Below are positions 34,721 to 44,764 of a stretch of DNA of 64,000 bases, piece after piece (within the stretch, counting starts at the first letter, position 1; every line of letters starts with the position of its first letter). The position numbers and the translations under genes are program-made. The DNA is from Bradysia coprophila (Eukaryota > Arthropoda > Insecta > Diptera > Sciaridae), in assembly GCF_014529535.1 (NCBI RefSeq), contig NW_023503348.1:1-64000 (forward strand), given 5' to 3'. The notes beneath the pieces are model-generated. The model was not told the DNA's origin. It was given only the letters and a program-made list of their open reading frames with translations, and searched no databases.

Positions 34721-35765
34721 GACAAACATTTTCTGTATTTAAGGTTTTTGGTCATACATTCATGCATTTTCAATCATAGTAGTGATCATTGTGTGACAAA
34801 CATTTTAGGGTGTTTATCATCCGTAAGACCCATGACTTTCAGTCAAGGGAATAAGTAAATAAATAAGGACTGTGTAGCTATATTATTCGATCACAATGAA
34901 GTTTTGAACAAAACTTATGAAATATTTTACATTTGCTGGCATTTACTAATCAGCATTTTTAGTCATTTTATGGAACAATTTTGGTTGTCATAATTGTTTC
35001 AAAATAGTGAAAAACAACCAAATGGTTGGTAACTTAATTGTTTTGAAAGAAAGAAAAACCAACAAAATTTGTTCAATTCTTTTTGGACAACCGAAAAATT
35101 AAAAATTGAAAGAAAAACGACCCAAAATTGGACATAATTTTTCTGGGATTCCAAATCGAAATCTTGAACACCGAGTATTTTCAGTTTTACAGATTTTTGC
35201 AAAAGAAGCTAGCACATTTCTATTTTAAAAATTTGGGTTTAAGAAAATGTTGATACGAAAGAATAAAAAAATCACAATGAAGCGGTAAACAAGTCGCGAA
35301 AAAAAAAGTTTGAAAAGAAATATCAAAAGAATTTCCCACGAAGCCAAAGATTATGATTTTCAAAAGCCGCGTTCTCAGAAAAAGCGAGGGACCAACTAAG
35401 AACTGTCATCTTATGTATTCTTGGTGCCCGACGGTTTTCACGAATGTCAGTCAATTTTACTTCTAATTCACTAACTGTTCTTCATTTTTAACGAATACTA
35501 TTTACTTCGACTCGCAAAACTCTAAGACTTTACAGAAAAAGCCAACATTTCTGCCACAGGTCGAGAGATATACGCAAAATACACCACTACGGCCGAGGAG
35601 CACATTTTTAGCTCACTACGAGGAAGTGGTGTATTTGCCAGTATATCTATCACATCAACAAAAATAACTGCCAAAACACCTCGTTGGCTGGAGCTAGCCT
35701 CCTTTTCTTTCAAAAAGCCAAGAAAAGATATGTACGAGACTTAGTCGCACCTACTTTAAGATTTG
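34721..35765. other. Intergenic, no gene seen
   Basis: AT-rich, A-run-rich sequence. No supported gene. Confidence 0.4.
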
Positions 35766-35769
35766 TTCC

Positions 35770-36050
35770 TTTCACATGAATATGAGTCCCATACAATTGC
35801 TGAATATGGGACACACAGCTATATTTTTTATTTCTAAAATATGGGGTCTGTACCCTCATAATAAAGCATACAGTTATATTATGCATAATGTACCGATAAT
35901 ATGTGTTTCTAGTCCATATTATGGGTATACAGCTTATATTATAGGTATATTAACCATATCAAGCAAATATGGGCACAGTTGCCATAATATTATGGATCTC
36001 TTATTCTCTTATCTATATTATAAGGCATGCAGTTACAATATCCGGCACTT
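35770..36050. repeat. Second cluster of ATATAGCTGT words, inverted
   Basis: ACACAGCTATATT, CATACAGTTATATTATG and CATATTATGGGTATACAGC are reverse complements of the words at 31725-31990. It stops at the start of the CCCCGTAC element. Confidence 0.5.
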
Positions 36051-36051
36051 T

Positions 36052-37625
36052 TTTAGCCCCGTACGAAGTACTGGGGGCTTATAAGATTAATATGCCGTTT
36101 GTAACACGTCGAATTGGAAGCAGACAGTAAGGGCAAAGCATTTGGCTATGTTCATAGATGACGAATCAGCAATAAAAAAAATGTCCGTCCGTCCGTCCGT
36201 CCGTCCGTCCGTGACCCCTCTAGCTTGAGTAAATCACAACCTTTTTTCAAAATTCTTTTTTTCCCCGACTGGTATCGACAAAAGTAAGGTCAAGTTCGAA
36301 AATGGGCATGGTAGGGTCGGCCCCTCCAGAGCTAGGGCCCTATAGGTGTTTTTCAGTCTTTGGACGATATCTACCGAAATACGCACGCAATAGCTGCTTG
36401 TGATATATCAAATGAAAGGTATTGACGAGTGGAACAAAGTTGCTGAACATTGTTTTTGGGTAAGATGCAACGTGGGCTTGTTGGGAGGGCTCAAAGGTCG
36501 TTACTCGGCCTTAAGTGTTTTTTGCACATAAATCGAGTAAATCTCATCCGATTTTGCTAGATTTAGTTTTTTATGGAAGATAATTGAATACCGAAAAGAA
36601 CGTGGCGGAAAAAGTTTCAAATTTGGGCCCTTGGACTAAGACCGCTACTCGGTCCTAAGTGTTTTTTGCACATAAATCGAATAAATCTCATCCAATTTTG
36701 CTAGTTTTTGTTTCATTTGAGAGATAATTGAATGCCGAATAGAATGATGGCAAAAAAAGTTTCAAATTTGGGCCCTTGCACTAAGGCCGCTACTCGGCCC
36801 TAAGTGTTTTTTGCACATAAATCGAGTAAATCTCATCCGATTTTGCTAGTTTTTGTTTCATTTGAGAGATAATTGAATGCCGAATAGAATGATGGCAAAA
36901 AAAGTTTCAAATTTGGGTCCTTGGACTAAGGCCGCTACTCGGCCCTAAGTGTTTTTTGCACATAAATCGAGTAAATCTCATCCGATTTTGCTAGTTTTTG
37001 TTTCATTTGAGAGATAATTGAATGCCGAATAGAATGATGGCAAAAAAAGTTTCAAATTAGGGCCCTTGGACTAAGGCCGCTACTCGGCCCTAAGTGTTTT
37101 TTCCACATAAATCGAGTAAATTTCATCCGATTTTGCTAGTTTTTGTTTCATTTGAGAGATAATTGAATGCCGAATAGAATGATGGCAAAAAAAGTTTCAA
37201 ATTTGGGTCCTTGGACTAAGGCCGCTACTCGGCCCTAAGTGTTTTTTGCACATAAATCGAGTAAATCTCAACCGATTTTGCAAGTTTTTGTTTCATTTGA
37301 GAGGTAATTGAATACCCAATGGTTGCCAAAAATTTTGGGTTTCTAAAATAATGTCGTAAATTGTTGGTTTTATTTGAAAGGTACTTCGTACGGGCTTTCG
37401 TAATTGCGCTATGCGCAATTTTAAAAATGAACAGTTTCAGTAAATTTGACAATGCCCAACTTGACTTGCATTTTGGTAACAGACGCATTAGAGGGTTGTA
37501 GACGTATTAGGGTTCCGGGCTTATTAGGGCTACGGACGTATTATGGTTGCGGACGAAATAGGATTACGGGTTGTACGGGGCTAAGTCGCAGCAAACGCTC
37601 CGACTGTTCTGATGCCTTGTTTTCA
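36052..37625 (+). repeat. CCCCGTAC repeat, most complete copy
   Basis: Left end TTTAGCCCCGTACGAAGTAC; right end GTACGGGGCTAAG then CAGCAAACGCTCCGACTGTT. A (GTCC)n run lies at 36183-36211. Six subrepeats of about 145 bp run from 36490 to 37330 (CGGCCCTAAGTGTTTTTTGC). No transposase frame. Copies also at 1-1640, 43198-44335 and 48985-49375. Confidence 0.78.
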
Positions 37626-37789
37626 GTGTATTCTCACATTGCGTGGTATGGAATTACGCAATTTTATTAATATCTTGCTTCAATTTTTATAGCAGGATAT
37701 TAATAAGATATTAATAATTAACTGCACAATGTGCGAATATCATCTACGATGTTTATTTCCAATGAAAGTATAATATATAGGTATGTTCA

Positions 37790-37860
37790 ACGCACTGTCT
37801 AGCACCGAAGCTGACTTTGACGTCACTCAAACAGAGAACTGAACCGATCAAAGTTGGCTT
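37790..37860. repeat. Half copy of the 23815 hairpin
   Basis: CAACGCACTGTCTAGCACCG and GACTTTGACGTCACTCAAA match the left arm at 23846-23877; the right arm is missing. Confidence 0.6.
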
Positions 37861-38990
37861 TTTTTTCATACAATGGCTATCAGGGTAATTCCATGGTTCG
37901 TTGCGTTACAAATTTCGTTATCTGTGAGTCATAAAGTTAATTGTGTTGGCTATGTTTTGCGGTAACAAATCAGTCTATAAATTTTCTAATACTCAGGACA
38001 CAGTGCTTTCATACTAACAAGAATTGGAATTTTTAGCCTGCGAAGTATGAATTGTGTGATCGCAAAAGTCGGCGTTTAGTTGCGTTACACGTTTGTGACT
38101 TTTCGAAATATTTTCACCAAATAAAAACTGATTTATGTAAACTTTTTTTCCCTGAAAGCTATGGTCAAGACGCGCAGTTTAAGCCCAATATGAGGTTGGT
38201 AGCCCAAAATTTGTGGGAGATATGTCAAAAAAAGTGATATTTTTCGGAGGTCATTAATTGCCAGCAATTTTTTTTTTCGCAATTGGTGGTTGTTACATAG
38301 AAAATGTTGCTTTGGCTCAAAACCGTTTAAAAAAATGGTTTTAAAATTTTACTCACCCAACTGATTCTAAAATTGACTAAAAGTTATTTTTCTCGTGAAG
38401 TCATATTATATGCTGTAGCTTTCGAATGGCACCGATCTTCAGTTTTTATTTGGAAAAATGTAATTTCGGCAACGCTTGGGTCGAAGTGATTTTACCTTAC
38501 TTCAAAGCAGAATGAACCAAAAATCTTCAAAAAAAAAATAATTTTGTGTCATTTGGAGCAATTGTGGAATTGTAGCGTTCACGCATCTACAGGAAAACAA
38601 ATTTACGAAAATCATTTTATCTCGGATATCTCGGAATGTCTAATACAAACGAACACTTTTTGGTCATATCTCCCCGAGACCGAATTTTAAAATGACCTCA
38701 TATTGGTGTCAAACTACGCGTCTTGTCAATAGCTTTCAGCAAAGTTTAGTGAAATCGGTTCAGGTTTCGTGAAATAAGCTAGAATTTTGAAAAATTTGCT
38801 GAAAACAGCATACATTTTTATGGTGGTATCTCCCCGAGATTTTTGGCCACCGAACTTAATCACTCACATTTTACACGAAAATATCACTAATCATCGACAT
38901 CCATTCTACGGAGTATTTCATTCCGTTGCATGGCTACTAGATCAGTGAAGGGATATTTTTCTTTCATTGTGTGTAATGAAGTAATGAATA
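37861..38990. other. Intergenic, no gene seen
   Basis: No supported gene. The 61-codon frame at 38052-38237 has no start or splice support. Confidence 0.4.
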
Positions 38991-39002
38991 AGCATATTAT
39001 TG

Positions 39003-39135
39003 GCAAATATGGAATAATAGTACATTACTGCTATAAGGCTGTATATAAGAGACGTGTACGTATACGAGCGCTTGCGCGAGTATTAGTACGAGTCTCTTAT
39101 ATACAGCCTTATATCAGTGAGGTATTTTATCGCAG
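39003..39135. repeat. Hairpin element, GCGCTTGCGC loop
   Basis: AAGGCTGTATATAAGAGAC near 39036 pairs with its complement near 39085. The left end AATAATAGTACATTAC and right end TATTTTATCGC match the group signature. Confidence 0.75.
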
Positions 39136-39251
39136 TAGGCAAACATCTCTTTTTCTAGTGATGTAATTTTGCTTGCAAAAACGTTAGCACTCTAGGGTAA
39201 ATTTGTTTACTCTTATGTACGTCGTGTATATAGGGCACAATACACACACAC

Positions 39252-39375
39252 CGTATGCGATAAAATAGCGTATTCACCTCTGTCCAAATGTTTGTTTAGA
39301 CACTTGGGGTTATACCATTCGCCTTCGGCTCATGCAATAAGTGTCTAAATAAACATGTGGACAGAGGTGAATAAT
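39252..39375. repeat. Hairpin element, CGCCTTCGGCTC loop
   Basis: TTCACCTCTGTCCAAATGT pairs with ACATGTGGACAGAGGTGAA. Ends GCGATAAAATAGC and CTACTATTATTGC. Confidence 0.78.
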
Positions 39376-39544
39376 CTACTATTATTGCATTGCGGTCTAT
39401 ATATCGACATTAAACACTGTTTTTCAGAGTATTATACCAAACATTATTTCTCTCAATTATTCCATTGATATGACGTCATTATTATTTATCTAGGTAAATA
39501 AATCCTACATTAATATGTCGATAAGTTGGTCGTTTCTGCAATAC

Positions 39545-39700
39545 AATAAAAGAAAATATGATACCGGAGAATATTTTCAGCGTAATACTCTCTTGTATAT
39601 TACACAAATACTCGTTGCACTCGTATTTTGTGTAATATACACGAGTGTATAACGCTGAAAATATTCTCCGGTATCATAATCTACTAATACTTTATGCACT
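39545..39700. repeat. Hairpin element, CTCGTTGCACTCG loop
   Basis: ATGATACCGGAGAATATTTT near 39558 pairs with AAAATATTCTCCGGTATCAT near 39658; an inner stem TATATTACACAAATAC follows. Ends ACAATAAAAG and CTACTAATAC. Confidence 0.75.
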
Positions 39701-40301
39701 TTATTTGACTGAAAACAAAACACACATTCTGTGTGTATATAAACGCGTCATCTATGTACCTTTACAGTTCAACTATAAAACTTATACACGCGACTATAAA
39801 GCGTATGTAATGGCTTATATATTTGATGTTTATACGTGAATCGCAAAGCCTTCTTTATATCGAGGTTTACGGTCAGATAAAGTAAGTTTTTTAAGCGAGA
39901 AATATATAAAATTAAAAATAATTACGAAAATAATGGTATTCTGATATTAATGAACTGCGTAGAACTTAAATGAAATTTAGTGAATTTTCATGAAATTCGT
40001 GAAATTTCATGAATTTAATGAAATTTGTGAAACAAATTTTGAAAATATGCCCTGATTTGATTCAAATACCTTTGGTTTGAATTAGTTCATTGGAAAACTA
40101 ATTTGTTTCAACTTTTTGAAATGGCGAGAAATCAATTACAATTCTTGTAAGATTACAAAATAATTATTATTAGAAATAATTAAGTAGACCACTTCTATCA
40201 GCAATCAATTTGTTAAGGTCACAAATTATGGCCAATTTATATTCCGTAGAAATTTATAATGCATACAAGTTAATAATGGAATATGCAGTGCATATTATGC
40301 A

Positions 40302-40395
40302 CGCCTGCTCAAAGTGTTCATTTTGACGTTTAAAAAGTTACCGAGTCGAAGGCGGTAAAATCGACAAAATAAATATTTTGGACATAGGTGCATAA
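40302..40395. repeat. Hairpin element, GAGTCGAAGGCGG loop
   Basis: TTATGCACGCCTGCTCAAA and CATTTTGACG pair imperfectly with CGACAAAATAAAT..GGTGCATAA; right end CAGCTATTATT. Confidence 0.6.
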
Positions 40396-40419
40396 TCAGC
40401 TATTATTTACCTACACACA

Positions 40420-40565
40420 CGGATTTTTGAAAACCGACACATTTTCTGTTTCTGTGGTTTACTTGAGTTTCTGATTTCTCCATATAAAAATACGTGCAAA
40501 ATTCACAAAAAAAAACCAGTAAATCACAAAACAGATAATGTGTCGTTTTTCAAAATTCCGAGAGT
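40420..40565. repeat. MITE with CACGGA..TTTTGAAAACCGACAC ends
   Basis: Inverted arms of about 70 bp (AAAACCGACACATTTTCTGT). A second copy, inverted, lies at 52005-52145 in intron 2 of paralogue B. Confidence 0.7.
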
Positions 40566-40587
40566 AACAGATATATTATCGAGATAA

Positions 40588-41113
40588 CACTAGGCAACAC
40601 AGGTCATGTACACGGATGGTGGCATAGTGCGTTGGATTGGTCTTGGTGCCCTGAATATGGAACACACCTCCGTTCGTCCCAGTGACGTACGTCTGTGTGT
40701 AGACGTAACCCACTCGAATATTTGACAACGAAAGTGCACCGATCCGGTCGGTGTTTGGTGTGGTAAGGTATTCGGACCTCCTGAGTTCAAATAACAACTC
40801 CATTGGTCTCGATCACCTATATGTGGTTCAGACCGGAAAATGTTTTACCCACACAGCCAAAAAAATTTCTGGTCTGAACCACAGATAGGTGATCGAGACG
40901 AATGGAGTTGTTAATTGAACTCAGGAGGTCCGAATACCTCACCACACTAACGGCCGACCAGATCGGTGCACTTTCGTTGTCATATATTCGAGTGGGTTAC
41001 GTCTACACACAGACGTCACTGGGACGAACGGAGGTGTGTTCCATATTCAGGGCACCAAGACCAATCCAACGCACTATGCCACCATCCGTGTACATGACCT
41101 GTGTTGCCTAGTG
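40588..41113. mobile_element. 526-bp fold-back element with TAA duplication
   Basis: Ends CACTAGGCAACACAGGTCA and its complement, arms of about 245 bp, loop about 35 bp. TAA flanks both sides (40585-40587 and 41114-41116), as in PIF/Harbinger elements; the CACTA start is also seen in CACTA elements. It sits inside the AATAGTA end of the next hairpin. The open frames here are palindrome products. Confidence 0.8.
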
Positions 41114-41195
41114 TAATAGTACTTTATTTCATATGGAGTAGGATCCTCGAGCGACAGCGAGAATCCTACTCCATATGAAATACAATGCTTTATTG
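41114..41195. repeat. Hairpin element, CTCGAGCGACAGCGAG loop
   Basis: TATTTCATATGGAGTAGGAT pairs with ATCCTACTCCATATGAAATA. The left end TAATAGTA was cut by the element at 40588-41113; the missing GATAA lies at 40583-40587. Confidence 0.75.
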
Positions 41196-41591
41196 CATGA
41201 GCGAAAACGAGACAACAACTTATGACTGTTTTGACAGCAAACTATTAATGTATGAATTAGCGCTCTAGATAAGTAATTTTTCGGGTAATCACACCGCGAA
41301 TGCAATAATTAGTTTTATATGTTTCTGTGTGGTATGACTTGCATTGCGCATCATCTCGGAGAGGGAGTTTGGGTTTATCTTTGTATCGACCAATACTCTC
41401 AATATACCAATACTCTAGCAAACAAACTACTTTTATTAAGGCGATGAAAGAATCAAGTAGCCTTTGGAATTTACATATAAATTACGGCGTAGTCAGTCAA
41501 AATGTAGAATAGTGTTTGTAGAATACAAAGAAATAAGGTGTGAATTTGACACATAGAGGTGAGAGTTTGTTTGCTAGAAAGAGTATTGTGT

Positions 41592-41715
41592 CGACACATA
41601 AAATGATATGCACCTGTGTTCAAATGTTTATTTTGACGAGTTGGATTATGATCCGCGCCTTCGGTTTAGGAACACAATCACCAACTCGTCAAAATAAACA
41701 TTTAAAATTGTCTAG
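41592..41715. repeat. Hairpin element, CGCGCCTTCGGTTTAGG loop
   Basis: AAATGTTTATTTTGACGAGT pairs with ACTCGTCAAAATAAACATTT near 41683. Confidence 0.72.
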
Positions 41716-43197
41716 GTTCAGAAACAAAATCCCGTGTATATTGACTCGTATATTGTCCCACTACATTTACGCAAATGAAACAGCAATATTTTCAATTGAA
41801 GAACTTCCGCAAATATATTTTCTTCTTTTTCAGCCTGTTTCTATCCACTGCTGGATGTAGGCCTCCCCAATTCTCTTCCATTCTGAACGATCCGTTGCCA
41901 CTTGTTGCCAATTTGCGCCTGCAATTCGCTTTATACTATTATTCCATTTCTCTCGTGGTCTACTTCTAGGTCTTGTTTTATGTGGTCTCCAGTTCATGAT
42001 CTTTTTGGTCCAACGTTCGTCCGTCCCTCTTGCAATATGTCCCGCCCAGCTCCACTTTAAAGATGCTATTCTTTCCATGACATCAACGACTTTTGTTTGT
42101 TGTCGAATCCATTGATTTGTCATTCTATCTCTGAGCGTAATTCCAAGCATACTCCGTCATGGCCAGGGATGTTTCTGACTCACTTTTCTCACTTTTTCCA
42201 ACTATTTAGAAAATCTGAAAAAGTGAGCAACTTTTTGCACCCAAAACCAACTATTTCAACTAAAAACTCACTTTTTCTCTTAAAATCATATTTTTTCAAA
42301 TTATTAGGCGCATATTTTTGAGTTAGGTCAGACTCTTTTCTTCAAAAGTTTTGCCTTCGGCGCTATTTATTGTTAATACTTTTGAAAAAAATGTCTGCCG
42401 CATTTAGATTCATTTTTAATAGTCAATTTTATGAGCCTAGGAATGAACTGCAGAATCCCAAAGCCGCTTAAAATTTCAGCAAATTTGTCGGCTCATGATA
42501 GCCAGTACAACCAAAACTAATATAGAATAGTGAATCTCTCTTTTATAGTCTAGCTCTGGAACTAAAGTTTTGCTTCCTGATGCTACGGCAGACTGTTTTT
42601 GAAAATAATTCTTCTATTTTTTTCTAAATCGTTGAATGTAAGGACAAATGTCTTACTGTGAGCTAGGAGAAACCAAACTTCCTAATTTTAAAAAGCTCGT
42701 AACCTTAAGCCGAAGATCAAAAATTGAAATTAAAACCTCAGACTAAAGATCGCAGATGGTATTCTGAGCGAGGAAAGGGTACAAAATTTTAGACTGAAAT
42801 TACTTCGTTATGTACGTTACATGGTAAACACGAGCAGCGACATCTCCTACCTTGCATGTGGTAGAAATAGAAAGAAATAATGATGAGAGATAGATGCCAA
42901 GTTAGTAGAGGCAATTTGGACAGGTTCGACGTAAAACATAGTTCTAAGCAAAAAAATGTTCTATTGTATGCCTCGACACCCACTTTTACTCATTCTACAG
43001 TCACCAAAAGTGTGACGAAAGTAGTTCGTAGCCGCGATATGAAAAAAATGTGTCTGAATTACCAGGTAGCTAAAACAGTATAATTGGCCACACCTTCAAT
43101 CATAAGAATTTCTTAAACGAGTTTGAACTCAAAAATATTTTCTCGGCTTTTTCGGAATATTATGAAGGTGGCTACAAAGTTTTATAAAAAACGAGCC

Positions 43198-44335
43198 ATC
43201 AGAACAGTCGGAGCGTTTGCTGCGACTGAGCCCCGTACAAACCCGTATATCTATTGCGTACGTGACCCTATTGCGTCTGTCACCCTACTTTGACCGTAAG
43301 CCTATTGCGCCGGTTAATGTAGTTAAAATTATTATGAAATGTGTACATCTTACAAATTGCGCATAGCGCAATTACGAAGCCCCGTACGACGTTCCTTTCA
43401 AATGAAACAAAAATTTCAAATCGTCCTAAAAATTTTTTTTTTAGTATAAAGGCCCTAGTAGCGGCCTTAGTCTGAGGACCCAAATTTAAATTTTTTTTCA
43501 ACTACATTCTATTCGGCCTTTGATTACCTTCCAAATGAAACAAAAATTACGAAAAACGGATGAAATTTGCTCGAGTTATATGTAAAATACACATAGGGCC
43601 CTAGTAGCGGCTTAGTCCAAGGACCCAAATTTAATTTTTTTTTCAACAACATTCTATTCGGCCTTTTATTACCTTCCAAATGAAACAAAAATTACGAAAA
43701 ACGGATGAAATTTACTCGAGTTATATGTGAAATACACATAGGGCCCTAGTAGCGGCCTTAGGTCAAGGACCCAAATTTAATTTTTTTTCAACAACATTCT
43801 ATTCGGCCTTCGATTACCTTATAAATCAAACAAAAATTACGAAAAACGAATGAAATTTACTCAAGTTCTATGTAAAATACACATAGGGCCCTAGTAGCAT
43901 TTCACTTCTAAGGCCCTAACTCACGGTCCACTCACCCGATTTTAAAAAACTTTATTTTCCTGGATTGGTATTGACAATACCTATCACTTGCCATGTCATT
44001 TACATTTCCATCGTTTGTTTTGCCATAAATATCACCAAAAGACCTTAAATTACTTAGGTGGCCCTAACTCACGAAGGGCCGACCCGAATATGCCCTTCGA
44101 TGTATGTGTTTCGAACTTAGCCTCACTATTGCGACTATCTTTCAGGGGGAAAAAAAATTTGAAATCGGATTTGATTTACTCAAGATATCGACGTGACGGA
44201 CAGACAAAATTTTTATTGCAGATTCGTCATCTATGAACATAGGCAAACACTTTGCCCTTACCGTCTGATTCGAATTCCATCAATTACATACGGCATCGTA
44301 ATCCTATAAGCCCCTTTGTACGGGGCTAAAAATCT
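43198..44335 (-). repeat. CCCCGTAC repeat, inverted copy
   Basis: Starts AACAGTCGGAGCGTTTGC, ends TTTGTACGGGGCTAAAAA. Internal subrepeats of about 150 bp (AGGGCCCTAGTAGCGGC) at 43450-43900. Diverged from the 36052 copy. Confidence 0.75.
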
Positions 44336-44454
44336 GAACATTTTAGAGGATACGCCGAACAAATGTTTACTTAGAATGATTTTTAAATGGATTTAGAACT
44401 TGCAATAATTACCTCGACTAATCGACAAAAGTCGCCACAAGTAGAATTAGTATT

Positions 44455-44735
44455 TTGCATAACAAGGGGCGAAAGTAAAAAAATTCAAACGTGTGAAGTT
44501 TGCAGCCCGCGCCGCAGGCAAGGGCGGCAATCACACGATTTGAATTTTTTTACTTTTGCCCCGAGTGATGCATACTATTTTTTATGCCAAATACTGCGGA
44601 AGATTTGTATTTTCGGTCCGAAACAAAACATAATTTTAATTAAACTGTTGAGTTATCAACAAAATTTGCTGTAGAAACACCAAAATGCCGAAAAGCGCGG
44701 GGGTCCAGGGGGCGGGAGCCCCCTGGTATAAAAAT
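44455..44735. repeat. Hairpin with GGGGCGAAAGTAAAAAAATT arms and a GC-rich end
   Basis: GGGGCGAAAGTAAAAAAATT near 44466 pairs with AATTTTTTTACTTTTGCCCC near 44543; loop CAGCCCGCGCCGCAGGCAAG. At 44700-44725 CCAGGGGGCGGGAGCCCCCT forms a strong hairpin also present, reversed, at 59695-59715. Confidence 0.6.
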
Positions 44736-44764
44736 AACAAGAATAGACCGGCTAAAGCCTGGTG

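Noticed and set aside
40576-41111. Matching frames on both strands
   Set aside because: They result from the two arms of a fold-back element.
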